Of a stretch of 45,404 nucleotides of DNA, positions 1-8,808 are shown in pieces. Below the pieces are notes generated by a model, which was given only the letters and a program-made list of their open reading frames with translations, had not been told where the DNA came from and did no database searches. Source of the stretch: Candidatus Allocopromorpha excrementigallinarum (lineage in GTDB: Bacteria; Bacillota; Clostridia; Peptostreptococcales; Anaerovoracaceae); the NCBI GenBank assembly GCA_018714925.1, contig DVMP01000048.1, positions 1 through 45,404 on the forward strand. The letters are read 5' to 3'. The first letter of the stretch is position 1, and each line of letters begins with the position of its first letter. Position numbers and translations under genes: made by a program.

Positions 1-462
1 ATGTTTTTCAGGATCTCCAGGGTCATTGACAATCACAAATTTTCCACCCGGTTCAATCGTTCTCTTAACTTCCACAAAGCATTTCCCCAGATCTTCCCAG
101 AAATATACGGTTTCAAAAGCTATGGCAAGTTTTATGGAATTGTCCTCCAACGGAAGGTTGTCCGCACTCCCAAGAAGCACTTCACATCTTTTATCAATAT
201 TCTTTTTATTCACCTTTTTGGACTTCTCAACACTGGTGCTGGAAATATCGATCCCGTAAACAAAACCGTCCCTGGAGCGCTCTAATAATCTTCGGATATT
301 AAATCCGCCGCCGCAGCCGATATCAACCAGCTTTCCGTCATCAGGGACATCAAATTGTGTAAATGCCCATTTGGCCATTGGACTGTGCCCCATATTCATA
401 CCGGAAAGCATTAGCCTTCCTATAAATCCCTGCGGATTGCCGAAATTATCTCTGAATGCCAT
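1..462 (-). CDS. Class I SAM-dependent methyltransferase (C-terminus off window)
   Basis: Reverse-strand translation from ATG at 462 reads MAFRDNFGNPQGFIGRLMLSGMNMGHSPMAKWAF...GKLVDIGCGGGFNIRRLLER...VYGIDIS; GxGxG motif I present. Confidence 0.85.
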   Translation of the reverse strand, partial: MAFRDNFGNPQGFIGRLMLSGMNMGHSPMAKWAFTQFDVPDDGKLVDIGCGGGFNIRRLLERSRDGFVYGIDISSTSVEKSKKVNKKNIDKRCEVLLGSADNLPLEDNSIKLAIAFETVYFWEDLGKCFVEVKRTIEPGGKFVIVNDPGDPEKH

Positions 463-545
463 TTTTATTGCTCCTTCTTCATCAGATTTGTAATACCGGT
501 TTATTCATTCGGAATTGGGCGAGTTGTTTCCGTATATTATATTTC

Positions 546-1262
546 TTATTGATACCCATCCCCTTGTGTAAATACCGGCGGCCAGTATGGCAGCAGCGGC
601 GCACCTGGCTTCAGGCTGAAGTCACAGTAGTCGCCATTGGCGAAGCAGGTATGCCTACGATACAGTGGTACGCCCAACACACCAAACATCACATAGTCCA
701 GGTTGCAGAGATATGGCATATATTCCTCGTAACCGTATTTTTTTGCGAAGTCGGTCAGCGGGCAGACGAGGGTATGATAAGTAAAAGCGCAGCCCTCTGC
801 GGGCGGCTGCATGGTCTTTGTCTGAAAGCTGCCGGGATATTTTGCGGCATTCTCCGCATTCTTCCGGTCTTTCTTTTGATACATCTTAGTAACAAGCCTG
901 GGCGATGAAAATATCTTCCTCATAACTGCCCGGACGAGTCGTGGGATAGCCTGAAACTTCCGCTCATAAGCCAGTACCATCAGATGCGCTGAATCCTCCA
1001 CAGATACGCTGTAGCGTTTAAGCACCTCACCCATCGCCACAAAGATGTAAGCGCCGGTGAGATTCTTTGTCCCGCTGACTTGGTCCCCGCCGATGTAAGG
1101 GAAATGCTCCAGCAGATTTTTTTCATAGAAGCCCCAGACTTCATCCCATACCTCGCTGTAAGGTTTGCCGGTGTTCTGTTCCAGCTCCGCTTTCACAGAG
1201 CGAAGATAATCCTCGTTTTCCTTTTTTAATTTCAGGATATTGTTCCGATAGTATTCATGCAT
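546..1262 (-). CDS. L-2-amino-thiazoline-4-carboxylic acid hydrolase family protein
   Basis: 238 aa ORF; C-terminal CNLDYVMFGVLGVPLYRRHTCFANGDYCDFSL resembles ATC hydrolase family; ends of this and the TetR ORF overlap. Confidence 0.65.
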   Translation of the reverse strand: MHEYYRNNILKLKKENEDYLRSVKAELEQNTGKPYSEVWDEVWGFYEKNLLEHFPYIGGDQVSGTKNLTGAYIFVAMGEVLKRYSVSVEDSAHLMVLAYERKFQAIPRLVRAVMRKIFSSPRLVTKMYQKKDRKNAENAAKYPGSFQTKTMQPPAEGCAFTYHTLVCPLTDFAKKYGYEEYMPYLCNLDYVMFGVLGVPLYRRHTCFANGDYCDFSLKPGAPLLPYWPPVFTQGDGYQ

Positions 1263-1878
1263 GATCCGTTTCCTCCATCAAACTGAGCATTCCGTTACGG
1301 TATACCAGCGCCACATCGCGCATCCGCCGGATGACCGTTTCCTTATCCTCGGTTTCCAGAATGATGCGGGCAAGTATATCAAAATAGCCCCGCATCATCA
1401 GATCGAGGGAACCGGGATCGATGTCTCGCAGAGCCTTTGCCGTATGTTCAGCCGTCTCCACGCCCTGCGAAATCCGTTCCATGTTCGCTATGCGGAAGTT
1501 GTCAAAGAAGTTTTCATACTTAGTTCCCCCAGAGCAGCGAAGCAGCAATACCATTTCTTCCCGGTGGGCGCAGAGATAATCTGCCAACTCCGGAAGGCGG
1601 CGCAGATAGCAGTCAAGCATGGAAAAGAGCATCTGCTCCGGCGGGAGCTTTTGCATGTCATCACCAATGGAGCGGACAATGGCGGCAAGGCCCTGCGCCG
1701 TCTCGTCCGTCAAGGCGTAGAACAGTTCCTCTTTATTTTTGTAGTAGCCATAAAAGGCGCCAAGGGTAAAGCCCGCATCACTCACAATCCTGCGCAGCGG
1801 AGCTGATTTGAAGCCTTTCTCCAAAAACCAGCGCTTAGCGCTGCTCAGGATCTTCTGCTGCGTTACAGTCAGTTCCAT
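1255..1878 (-). CDS. TetR/AcrR family transcriptional regulator
   Basis: N-terminal HTH: ILSSAKRWFLEKGFKSAPLRRIVSDAGFTLGAFYGYYKNKEELFYAL. Confidence 0.9.
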   Translation of the reverse strand: MELTVTQQKILSSAKRWFLEKGFKSAPLRRIVSDAGFTLGAFYGYYKNKEELFYALTDETAQGLAAIVRSIGDDMQKLPPEQMLFSMLDCYLRRLPELADYLCAHREEMVLLLRCSGGTKYENFFDNFRIANMERISQGVETAEHTAKALRDIDPGSLDLMMRGYFDILARIILETEDKETVIRRMRDVALVYRNGMLSLMEETDHA

Positions 1879-2255
1879 TTTATATCCTCCACTTTATATA
1901 GCTTTGATATATAGCTAAGATATATTATACAAAAAAGCCGTTCCTTGTCAAGGGTTTTGCGAGCCGATAGTCGTCGATAGTCGCAGTAAAATCTATGTAC
2001 AGCGGAATTTGCCCGTTACGGAGATTATTGCGAAGTGACAGGTTCCTCATATCAGAGGGAAACAACATCATCCAATGCGGCGCCTATTATCACTACTTTA
2101 CCCGGATTTACGGTAATGCTTGACCAAAGCGAATCATATATAATCGAGCCGTTTCTCCATTGCCATTAAAAAAGAATGAAAGTTAAAATGCGTTGCTTGC
2201 GGCAACGGGCAATTCCGGCTACAATAACGGTGATGAAAGAAAGGAGACTGTCCTA

Positions 2256-2765
2256 ATGCTCAGCGAAAATATTAAAGCAATCAGAAAATCAAAAGGACTT
2301 TCGCAGCAGGAGCTTGCTGTCAAGCTGAACGTCGTGCGGCAAACAGTTTCTAAATGGGAGCAGGGACTCTCGGTTCCCGATTCTGATATGTTAATCTCCA
2401 TATCGGAAGCCCTTGAAACACCTGTGGGCACATTGCTTGGAGAAACTGTTGCCGAAACGGAAACTGATAATATAAAAGCCATTTTCGAAAAATTGGAAGC
2501 GATAAATTGGCAGCTGGCACAAAGGAAAAACACGAGAAGAAAATTTGTCCGCTGGCTGTTTGTTTCATTATGTGCGGTCACAGTAATGGCTTTTGCAGCC
2601 TTAGGAATAGTAAAGAGTCCTTATTTGGAGTGGAATTACAGTGATCCTGAAACCGCTGTTCTTGGAGTGGCATTTCACTCATTTGAATGGTTGTTTGTAA
2701 GAGCGGCGCCTATTATCTTTGTTATCGCAGGCATTGGAATTTTCTTAACACGGAGGAAGGAATAA
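2256..2765 (+). CDS. XRE-family helix-turn-helix regulator with C-terminal TM segments
   Basis: MLSENIKAIRKSKGLSQQELAVKLNVVRQTVSKWEQGLSVPD HTH; two hydrophobic segments; internal ATG at 2256 preceded by aaggag. Confidence 0.9.
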   Translation: MLSENIKAIRKSKGLSQQELAVKLNVVRQTVSKWEQGLSVPDSDMLISISEALETPVGTLLGETVAETETDNIKAIFEKLEAINWQLAQRKNTRRKFVRWLFVSLCAVTVMAFAALGIVKSPYLEWNYSDPETAVLGVAFHSFEWLFVRAAPIIFVIAGIGIFLTRRKE

Positions 2766-2789
2766 AATCATGTTCCGACCACACCTCAC

Positions 2790-3269
2790 TTACTTATGAT
2801 AGGGCTCGTTTCTAATTATCTTAAAGCTTCTGTAAATCTGCTCCAGCAGAATTATCCTCATCATCTGGTGGGGGAAGGTCATGGCTGAAAATGAAAGCCT
2901 GAAGTCGGCCCGCCTGCTGACCTGATCCCAAAGGCCCAGGGAGCCCCCTATGATAAAGACCAGAGAGCTTTTCCCCTGAATGCCCAGGTCTTTTAGACGG
3001 GAGGCCATTTGTTCCGATGAAAGAGCTTCTCCCTTTATTTCCAGGGTGATAACATAATCGGAGGGCTTGAGGACGTCTAAGATCATGCGTCCCTCCGCCT
3101 CCCTGACAGCCTCCTCATCGGCGGGAGAGGGATTGGCCCTCAGGGGGCTTTCCTTTATTTCCCGTATCTGTAGCCCGCAGTACCGTCCTATGCGCCTGGA
3201 ATATTCCTCTGAGGCCTCTTTCCAGTATTTTTCCTTCAGGCTGCCTACAGCAAGTATTTTTATGTTCAT
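2790..3269 (-). CDS. rlmH: 23S rRNA (pseudouridine1915-N3)-methyltransferase RlmH
   Basis: 159 aa; MNIKILAVGSLKEKYWKEASEEYSRRI...FIIGGSLGL...SFSAMTFPHQMMRIILLEQIYRSFKIIRNEPYHK. Confidence 0.95.
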   Translation of the reverse strand: MNIKILAVGSLKEKYWKEASEEYSRRIGRYCGLQIREIKESPLRANPSPADEEAVREAEGRMILDVLKPSDYVITLEIKGEALSSEQMASRLKDLGIQGKSSLVFIIGGSLGLWDQVSRRADFRLSFSAMTFPHQMMRIILLEQIYRSFKIIRNEPYHK

Positions 3270-3270
3270 A

Positions 3271-4065
3271 TTATACCTCGTATACGCAGCTGCGGCAGTC
3301 TCTGAGAATAACGTCTATTTTAAGCTTGTCTCCCGGGATGATATCCTTTTCCATGAGAGTGTTTTTAACCGCCAGCATGGCAAGGGAGGGATCGTTGTTT
3401 TCCCTGCTGAGATGCCCTAAAAGTATGCGGCGGCTTTTATCCTTTGCCTCCACAAGACAGCTGAGACACTCTCCCGCAGAGACATTGGAAAGGTGTCCGT
3501 GATCCCCGAGTATTCTGCGTTTAAGGCTGTACGGGTACCTGCCCATGTGAAGCACCTCCACCTCGTGATTGGCTTCAAGAACCAGAAGATCAGCGTCCAC
3601 TATTTCTCTGAAGATATGATCCGTTATACAGCCCACGTCGGTGACGATGCTGATCTGCCGGCCTCCGCTGTAAAGGGAAAAGCCCACAGGCTCAGCCGCG
3701 TCGTGGGGTATGGCGAAGGGTCTTACAGTAAGGTCTTCAATTTGAAAATTCTCTCCCGTTACAAAGAGACGCCGTTTTTCCTCGGCTACGGGCCGTTCTA
3801 TGCCCTCCCAGGTGGCCCGGTTGGCGTAGGCCTTTATATTGGGAAGGGTTTTGGTAACTATGGGAAGACTTTTTATGTGATCTATATGCTCATGGGTAAT
3901 GAGCAGGGCGGATACCTCCTCCATGGGGGTCTCTGTCTCCTCAAGTCCCCGGAATATTCTCCTTCCCGAAATACCCGCGTCTATAAGTACAGCCGTTTCA
4001 CCGGTTTTTACAAGATAGCTGTTGCCGCTGCTTCCGCTGGCAAACGAACAGAATTTAAGTGCCAT
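3271..4065 (-). CDS. MBL fold metallo-hydrolase, WalJ/YycJ type
   Basis: ALKFCSFASGSSGNSYLV and THEHIDH motif. Confidence 0.88.
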   Translation of the reverse strand: MALKFCSFASGSSGNSYLVKTGETAVLIDAGISGRRIFRGLEETETPMEEVSALLITHEHIDHIKSLPIVTKTLPNIKAYANRATWEGIERPVAEEKRRLFVTGENFQIEDLTVRPFAIPHDAAEPVGFSLYSGGRQISIVTDVGCITDHIFREIVDADLLVLEANHEVEVLHMGRYPYSLKRRILGDHGHLSNVSAGECLSCLVEAKDKSRRILLGHLSRENNDPSLAMLAVKNTLMEKDIIPGDKLKIDVILRDCRSCVYEV

Positions 4066-4263
4066 TGATGTTTCTCCTTTTGTCCACTATTAAGATACTC
4101 CAAAGCTCCGGGCAATGTCAAGACGTCATATCCCCGGGGAGATTTTTTATGGGCTGCGATTTTGCAGATGGTAAAATAAAATCGCGATTTCAGCCGGAGG
4201 GAGGTTTACGTGACATTCCAAATATGGTAGATTTTTAAGAAGAAAGGAATACAGGAGAAAATA

Positions 4264-4824
4264 ATGAGACAGGACAGAATACTCAGAATATATACCGACG
4301 GAGCCTGTGCCGGCAATCAGAATGAAGAGAACACGGGAGGCTGGGGAGCCATTCTCAGATTCGGAGACCACACCAAGGAAATCTTCGGAGGAGAAAAAAA
4401 CACCACCAACAACAGGATGGAGATGACAGCTCTTCTTGAGGCCTTTAAGGCCATAAAAAAGGAAGGGCAGATTATAGAGGTTTTTTCAGACAGCGGCTAT
4501 CTTATGGACTGCTTCAGAAAAAAATGGTACCTTAACTGGGAAAAAAACGGCTGGAAAACCTCCAAGAAAACTCCCGTGGAAAATAAAGAGCTGTGGCAGC
4601 AGCTTATATCGTATCTGGATAAGCACACCATATCCTTTTACAGGGTAAAGGGACATGTAAACCTTGACAGCGATAAAACAGACAGGGATAAGCTCTATGA
4701 AAAGTTTATCCAGTGGAACGGAAGGGGATTTTCACCGGAGGATTTCAGGTACATTACGGAAATGAACAACAGGGCCGATGAGCTGGCCAATATGGGTATA
4801 GAACAGGCAGGAAATTCAGACTGA
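4264..4824 (+). CDS. rnhA: Ribonuclease HI
   Basis: IYTDGACAGN...NNRMEM...SDSGYL...VKGH...NNRADELAN. Confidence 0.93.
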   Translation: MRQDRILRIYTDGACAGNQNEENTGGWGAILRFGDHTKEIFGGEKNTTNNRMEMTALLEAFKAIKKEGQIIEVFSDSGYLMDCFRKKWYLNWEKNGWKTSKKTPVENKELWQQLISYLDKHTISFYRVKGHVNLDSDKTDRDKLYEKFIQWNGRGFSPEDFRYITEMNNRADELANMGIEQAGNSD

Positions 4825-4852
4825 TTTTAGGGAAAAGCTATAAAAGACACAG

Positions 4853-4886
4853 GACCTCCGTATATTAAGCATATGGAGGTTTTTTT
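4853..4886 (+). terminator. Intrinsic terminator-like hairpin overlapping the next gene's SD
   Basis: ACCTCCGTAT / ATATGGAGGT 10-bp stem (one G-U) followed by T-run, directly abutting ATG 4887. Confidence 0.7.
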
Positions 4887-6197
4887 ATGAGAAAAGGGCG
4901 ATACACGGTCTGGGCTTTACTGGCGGCAGGAATGCTTTTAGGAGCAGCGGCGGGCCTTTTGGAGGAGGGAATAAGGGGAGAGGACAGCCCCGCAATAAAG
5001 GAAGAGGCTGCCGGAGGGCTTACGGAAGAAAGCTCCGGCGGCGGACAGGAGATTATATCTCTTGGGGAAAGGGAGGGGGAAATTTCCGTAAGCTGGAAGG
5101 GAAGCGCCCATGGCCCCAAATGGGTCAGGTACGGAAGGACGGAAGAGAAGGAAGACCGGTGGAAGATGATAAAAGGAAAGGCAGAAAGGGCTCTCGGGGG
5201 AAAATACTTCAGATATCACGCAATCCTTGAAGATCTTGATCCTGGAGAAGAGTATTTTTATGAAACAGGGGACGGAGAGAGCTTTTACCGGAGAAAAATC
5301 TTTACTGCCCCTGACAGGGAGGGAGAAACGAGATTTCTGTATCTGGGAGACGTTCAGTTTGACGCTTCCATGGAGGATTACAAAAGCTGGGGCAATATGA
5401 CCCGCAGAATATACAGGAAAAACCGTGAGCTTGATTTTGCCGTAATAGGAGGAGACATGGTCAACGAGCCTCTTGAGGCGGAGCAGTGGAACAGCTTTTT
5501 CAACAGCGCCCGGGTCTTCGCCGGGCTTCCCCTTATGACGGTATCGGGAAATCACGAGGGAGTCAGCTCCAACATAACCTACAGAAAGATGCTTCCCATG
5601 CCGGAAAAGGGCCCCGGAAAGGAAGGAAGCAGAGTGAGAGAGGAGCTTGCCGGCAATTTTTTCTTTTTCGATTACGGAAGCTGCAGACTGATAATGCTGG
5701 ACAGCTCCTTTCTTACGGAGCAGAGAAGGGAGGGGCTGGGAGAAAAGCTTTGGAAAAGCTGTGAGAGGGCCGTGGAGGAGTGGCTGAAGAAGACCTTTGA
5801 ATCAGCCGGCGACAGGTGGCTTATAGTGGTGATACATCATCCCCCTTACGGAATTCACGATGAGGAGGTATCGCGGAGCATACGCGACAGATGGACGCCC
5901 CTCATGGAGAGAGGCGGGGCTCATCTGGTTCTGTCAGGTCATCAGCATATGTACATGAGAACGAGGCGGATAAACGGAATAGTCTATCTCATGGGGAACT
6001 CGGGAGCAAGGAAAAGCGCCTACTATAACGGGTATAACGGACCTGTTTACGCCAGAAGCCTTTACGGAGAGGGCCCCACATACGAGATAATAACAGTATC
6101 AAAGGATTCTCTGAAAATAGAGGCCCGCAATGAAAAAGACCGGGTGCTGGACCGGGTCTTTTTAAAAAAGGAGATCACATATTTTCAAATTTTTTAG
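4887..6197 (+). CDS. Metallophosphoesterase with purple acid phosphatase-like N-terminal domain, secreted or membrane-anchored
   Basis: N-terminal signal/TM; YLGDVQFD, GGDMV, SGNHE, VIHHPPYG, SGHQHMYMR calcineurin-like motifs. Confidence 0.88.
   Translation: MRKGRYTVWALLAAGMLLGAAAGLLEEGIRGEDSPAIKEEAAGGLTEESSGGGQEIISLGEREGEISVSWKGSAHGPKWVRYGRTEEKEDRWKMIKGKAERALGGKYFRYHAILEDLDPGEEYFYETGDGESFYRRKIFTAPDREGETRFLYLGDVQFDASMEDYKSWGNMTRRIYRKNRELDFAVIGGDMVNEPLEAEQWNSFFNSARVFAGLPLMTVSGNHEGVSSNITYRKMLPMPEKGPGKEGSRVREELAGNFFFFDYGSCRLIMLDSSFLTEQRREGLGEKLWKSCERAVEEWLKKTFESAGDRWLIVVIHHPPYGIHDEEVSRSIRDRWTPLMERGGAHLVLSGHQHMYMRTRRINGIVYLMGNSGARKSAYYNGYNGPVYARSLYGEGPTYEIITVSKDSLKIEARNEKDRVLDRVFLKKEITYFQIF
6133..6163. 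terminator. Bidirectional intrinsic terminator inside the 3' end of the phosphoesterase CDS
   Basis: AAAAAGACC / GGTCTTTTT 9-bp symmetric arms. Confidence 0.65.
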
Positions 6198-6498
6198 TGG
6201 CCACAAGGTAATCGTTGAGGGTCCCAAGATGTATAAAATAGTAGGAGTAGCGGTCCTCTCTCTTTACCTGTACAAGCCCTGCGTCGCTCAGTTTCTTTAC
6301 GTGCTGGGATATGGTGGCCTGAGAATAATCAAAATGATTTACAAGATCCTTATTGCATATTCTCTGACGCTTCTTGTTCTGCTCCATTATATATCGGAAA
6401 ATTTTTATTCTGGCAGGGTGAGCCAGGGCGTCGGATATTTTCGCTATGAGGAGAATATCCTTTTCCTGCATCTCGTCCACTTCTTTTCTCAATCTCAT
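6175..6498 (-). CDS. ArsR family winged-helix regulator
   Basis: ISDALAHPARIKIFRYIM...CNKDLVNHFDYSQATISQHVKKLSDAGLVQVKREDRYSYYFI. Confidence 0.9.
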   Translation of the reverse strand: MRLRKEVDEMQEKDILLIAKISDALAHPARIKIFRYIMEQNKKRQRICNKDLVNHFDYSQATISQHVKKLSDAGLVQVKREDRYSYYFIHLGTLNDYLVATKKFENM

Positions 6499-6519
6499 AG
6501 TCTGCTGCGCTCCTTGCTG

Positions 6520-7080
6520 TTAAATACGGTTCAGATACTCCATGATTCTGTCGGCTATAAAGCGATGGCCCTCGGGAAGAGGATGAACGCCGTCGCAGTA
6601 TTTGCCGCATTCTCTGTAGAGGCTGTTAAGATCAATAAAATCAAAGCCTGAATCCATTATTATATCGGAAAGAGCCGAAAGACACCTGTTTATTCTTTCG
6701 TAGTCTATATTCTCCCCCACTCTCCAGCACCTGGAGGCCATCTCCGAATCGGTGGGCAGGGGAGTGAGAAAGACCGCGCTTATACCCTCGGCATCAGCCT
6801 TTTCCTTCATAAGCTCAAGGATGGAAAAAACATGCTCAGGTATATTCTGACCGTATATAAAATCGTTGGTTCCCGTGAGAACAAAGACCATGTCGGGCCT
6901 CTGGGATATAACGTCCCTCTCGAATCTGGAAAGAACCTCTGAAGCGGTCTGACCGTTGATGCCTCTGTTTATAATCTCAAAGCCCGTCTCCTCTTCGATT
7001 ATGCCGGCAAAAGAAGCTCCCCTCTGGTAAGGGAAGCCGTTTACTATACTGTTTCCTATAAATACTATCTTCTTATTCAT
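6520..7080 (-). CDS. SGNH/GDSL-type esterase/hydrolase
   Basis: MNKKIVFIGNSIVNGFPYQRGASF...NRGINGQT...LTGTNDF...DGVHPLPEGH; upstream part of the ORF is probably not translated. Confidence 0.88.
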   Translation of the reverse strand: MNKKIVFIGNSIVNGFPYQRGASFAGIIEEETGFEIINRGINGQTASEVLSRFERDVISQRPDMVFVLTGTNDFIYGQNIPEHVFSILELMKEKADAEGISAVFLTPLPTDSEMASRCWRVGENIDYERINRCLSALSDIIMDSGFDFIDLNSLYRECGKYCDGVHPLPEGHRFIADRIMEYLNRI

Positions 7081-7166
7081 CATACTATAAGTATACCCAT
7101 GAGAAAAAAATATGTCAATGGGCGCCCGGCTCTTGGACAGGGGGAAGTTTTTTCGTTTTCCAGTGA

Positions 7167-7182
7167 TGCAAAAATATTTGCA
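7167..7182. promoter_or_regulatory. Palindrome GCAA-N6-TTGC upstream of sigma-54 regulator gene (candidate autoregulatory operator)
   Basis: TGCAAAAATATTTGCA; identical to the reverse complement of the site at 8700-8715. Confidence 0.7.
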
Positions 7183-7233
7183 CGAGATATGTCTGTTGTG
7201 ATATAGTCTGTATATGGAAAAGGAGGAACGGTC

Positions 7234-8646
7234 ATGAGAGCCAAGGATTACAGAGCAGCGCTGCAGAAGGCGGCTGAAATACTGGGAGAAGCCATGCATG
7301 TAGTGGATGCGGGAGGAAGGACCATAATATACAACGAGGCCATGGCAAGGCTTGAGAAGATAAATGTGGAGGATGCTCTCGGACGCTCCTTTGAGGAGGT
7401 GTTTACCCATATTCCCCTTGAGGAAAGCACTCTCTACAGAGCCCTCAAAAAAAATGAAGCCACTGTAAACAAGGAACAGACATATCTCAATGTTTACGGC
7501 AGACAGGTTACAACCGTCAATACCACGGTGCCCATAGAATCAGAGGGCAGGGTGGTGGCAGCCATGGAAATCGCCAAGGACATAACCGACATAAAGAATA
7601 TGAGCGACACCATACTGGAGCTGCAGGAGGAAACCATACTGGGAGACAGAGGAGAAAAGGAGGAGGGCAGGAAAAGAAAGGGCGTAAAAAAATACAGATT
7701 TGATGATATAAAGGGAGAGAGCCCTCTGCTAAGGGAAGAGATAAAAAGGGCTCAAAAAGCCTCAGCCACAGACGTCTCTCTTTTTATATACGGTGAAACA
7801 GGCACGGGAAAGGAGCTTTTCGCTCAGAGCGTTCACTATGACGGAGTGAGAGGGGATAAGCCCTTTCTGGCCCAGAACTGCGCGGCCCTGCCGGAATCAC
7901 TCCTTGAGGGAATTCTCTTCGGCACAGCCAGAGGAGGCTTTACAGGCGCGGTGGACAGAGCCGGACTCTTTGAGCAGGCAGACGGAGGGACTCTGCTTCT
8001 GGATGAGATAAGCGCCATGCCCTATGAGCTGCAGGGAAAGCTCCTGAGGGTTCTCCAGGAGGAGTATATAAGGCGAGTGGGAGGAAATAAGGATATTCCG
8101 GTGGATGTGAGGATAATAGCCACTGTAAACGAGCCGGCTGAAAAGCTTATAGAGGAGGGAGCCCTGAGAAAGGATCTGTACTACAGACTTAAAATAGTGG
8201 GGCTGAATATTCCTCCTCTCAGGGAAAGAAAGGAGGACATTCCTCTTCTGGCGGAGCATTTCCTTGAAAAATACAACAGAAAATACGGAAGAGAAATATG
8301 GATGATATCCCGGGAGGCACTGGAAAAGCTCAGGGATTATGATTATCCGGGAAATGTGAGAGAGCTGGAAAACATTATAATGTCAGCAGTATCAATGTCA
8401 GAGGAAGGACATGCTCTGAAGCCTGAGGACATAGAAATAAGCAGAAGCTACAGGAGGCCGCCGGGGCCTGAGGAGAGCTTTAACAGTGAAGAACAGAGCC
8501 TCTCAGGCTATCTTGCCTCTATAGAGGAAAATCTCATAAGAACATACCTTATAAAAAACCAGTGGAACATATCGAGAACCGCGGAGGAGCTTGGTATGCT
8601 GAGGCAGAACCTGCAGCACAAAATAAAAAAATACGATCTCATATGA
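7234..8646 (+). CDS. Sigma-54-dependent enhancer-binding regulator: PAS + AAA+ + Fis-type HTH
   Basis: PAS-like N-terminus; Walker A GETGTGKE; GGFTGA (GAFTGA loop); GTLLLDEI; C-terminal NISRTAEELGMLRQNLQHKIKKY. Confidence 0.95.
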   Translation: MRAKDYRAALQKAAEILGEAMHVVDAGGRTIIYNEAMARLEKINVEDALGRSFEEVFTHIPLEESTLYRALKKNEATVNKEQTYLNVYGRQVTTVNTTVPIESEGRVVAAMEIAKDITDIKNMSDTILELQEETILGDRGEKEEGRKRKGVKKYRFDDIKGESPLLREEIKRAQKASATDVSLFIYGETGTGKELFAQSVHYDGVRGDKPFLAQNCAALPESLLEGILFGTARGGFTGAVDRAGLFEQADGGTLLLDEISAMPYELQGKLLRVLQEEYIRRVGGNKDIPVDVRIIATVNEPAEKLIEEGALRKDLYYRLKIVGLNIPPLRERKEDIPLLAEHFLEKYNRKYGREIWMISREALEKLRDYDYPGNVRELENIIMSAVSMSEEGHALKPEDIEISRSYRRPPGPEESFNSEEQSLSGYLASIEENLIRTYLIKNQWNISRTAEELGMLRQNLQHKIKKYDLI

Positions 8647-8676
8647 ATCAGACACATTACCAGCAGCATTAGAAAA

Positions 8677-8716
8677 CGCAAGTATATTTGCGCATATACT
8701 GCAAATATTTTTGCAG
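8677..8716. promoter_or_regulatory. Two upstream activator sites (GCAA-N6-TTGC) for the ornithine operon
   Basis: CGCAAGTATATTTGCG (8677-8692) and CTGCAAATATTTTTGCAG (8699-8716), centres 23 bp apart. Confidence 0.75.
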
Positions 8717-8808
8717 TAAAATCAAAAAATAACGTCTAAAAAAAACGTCAGACCGTGAACCTGCTGAAAAACAGGGATTATGATAGGGTCAGACATAGGA
8801 GCCCTGTT

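Noticed and set aside
1950-1985. Short repeat gatagtcgtcgatagtcg
   Set aside because: Only two copies of an 8-mer; no array or structure
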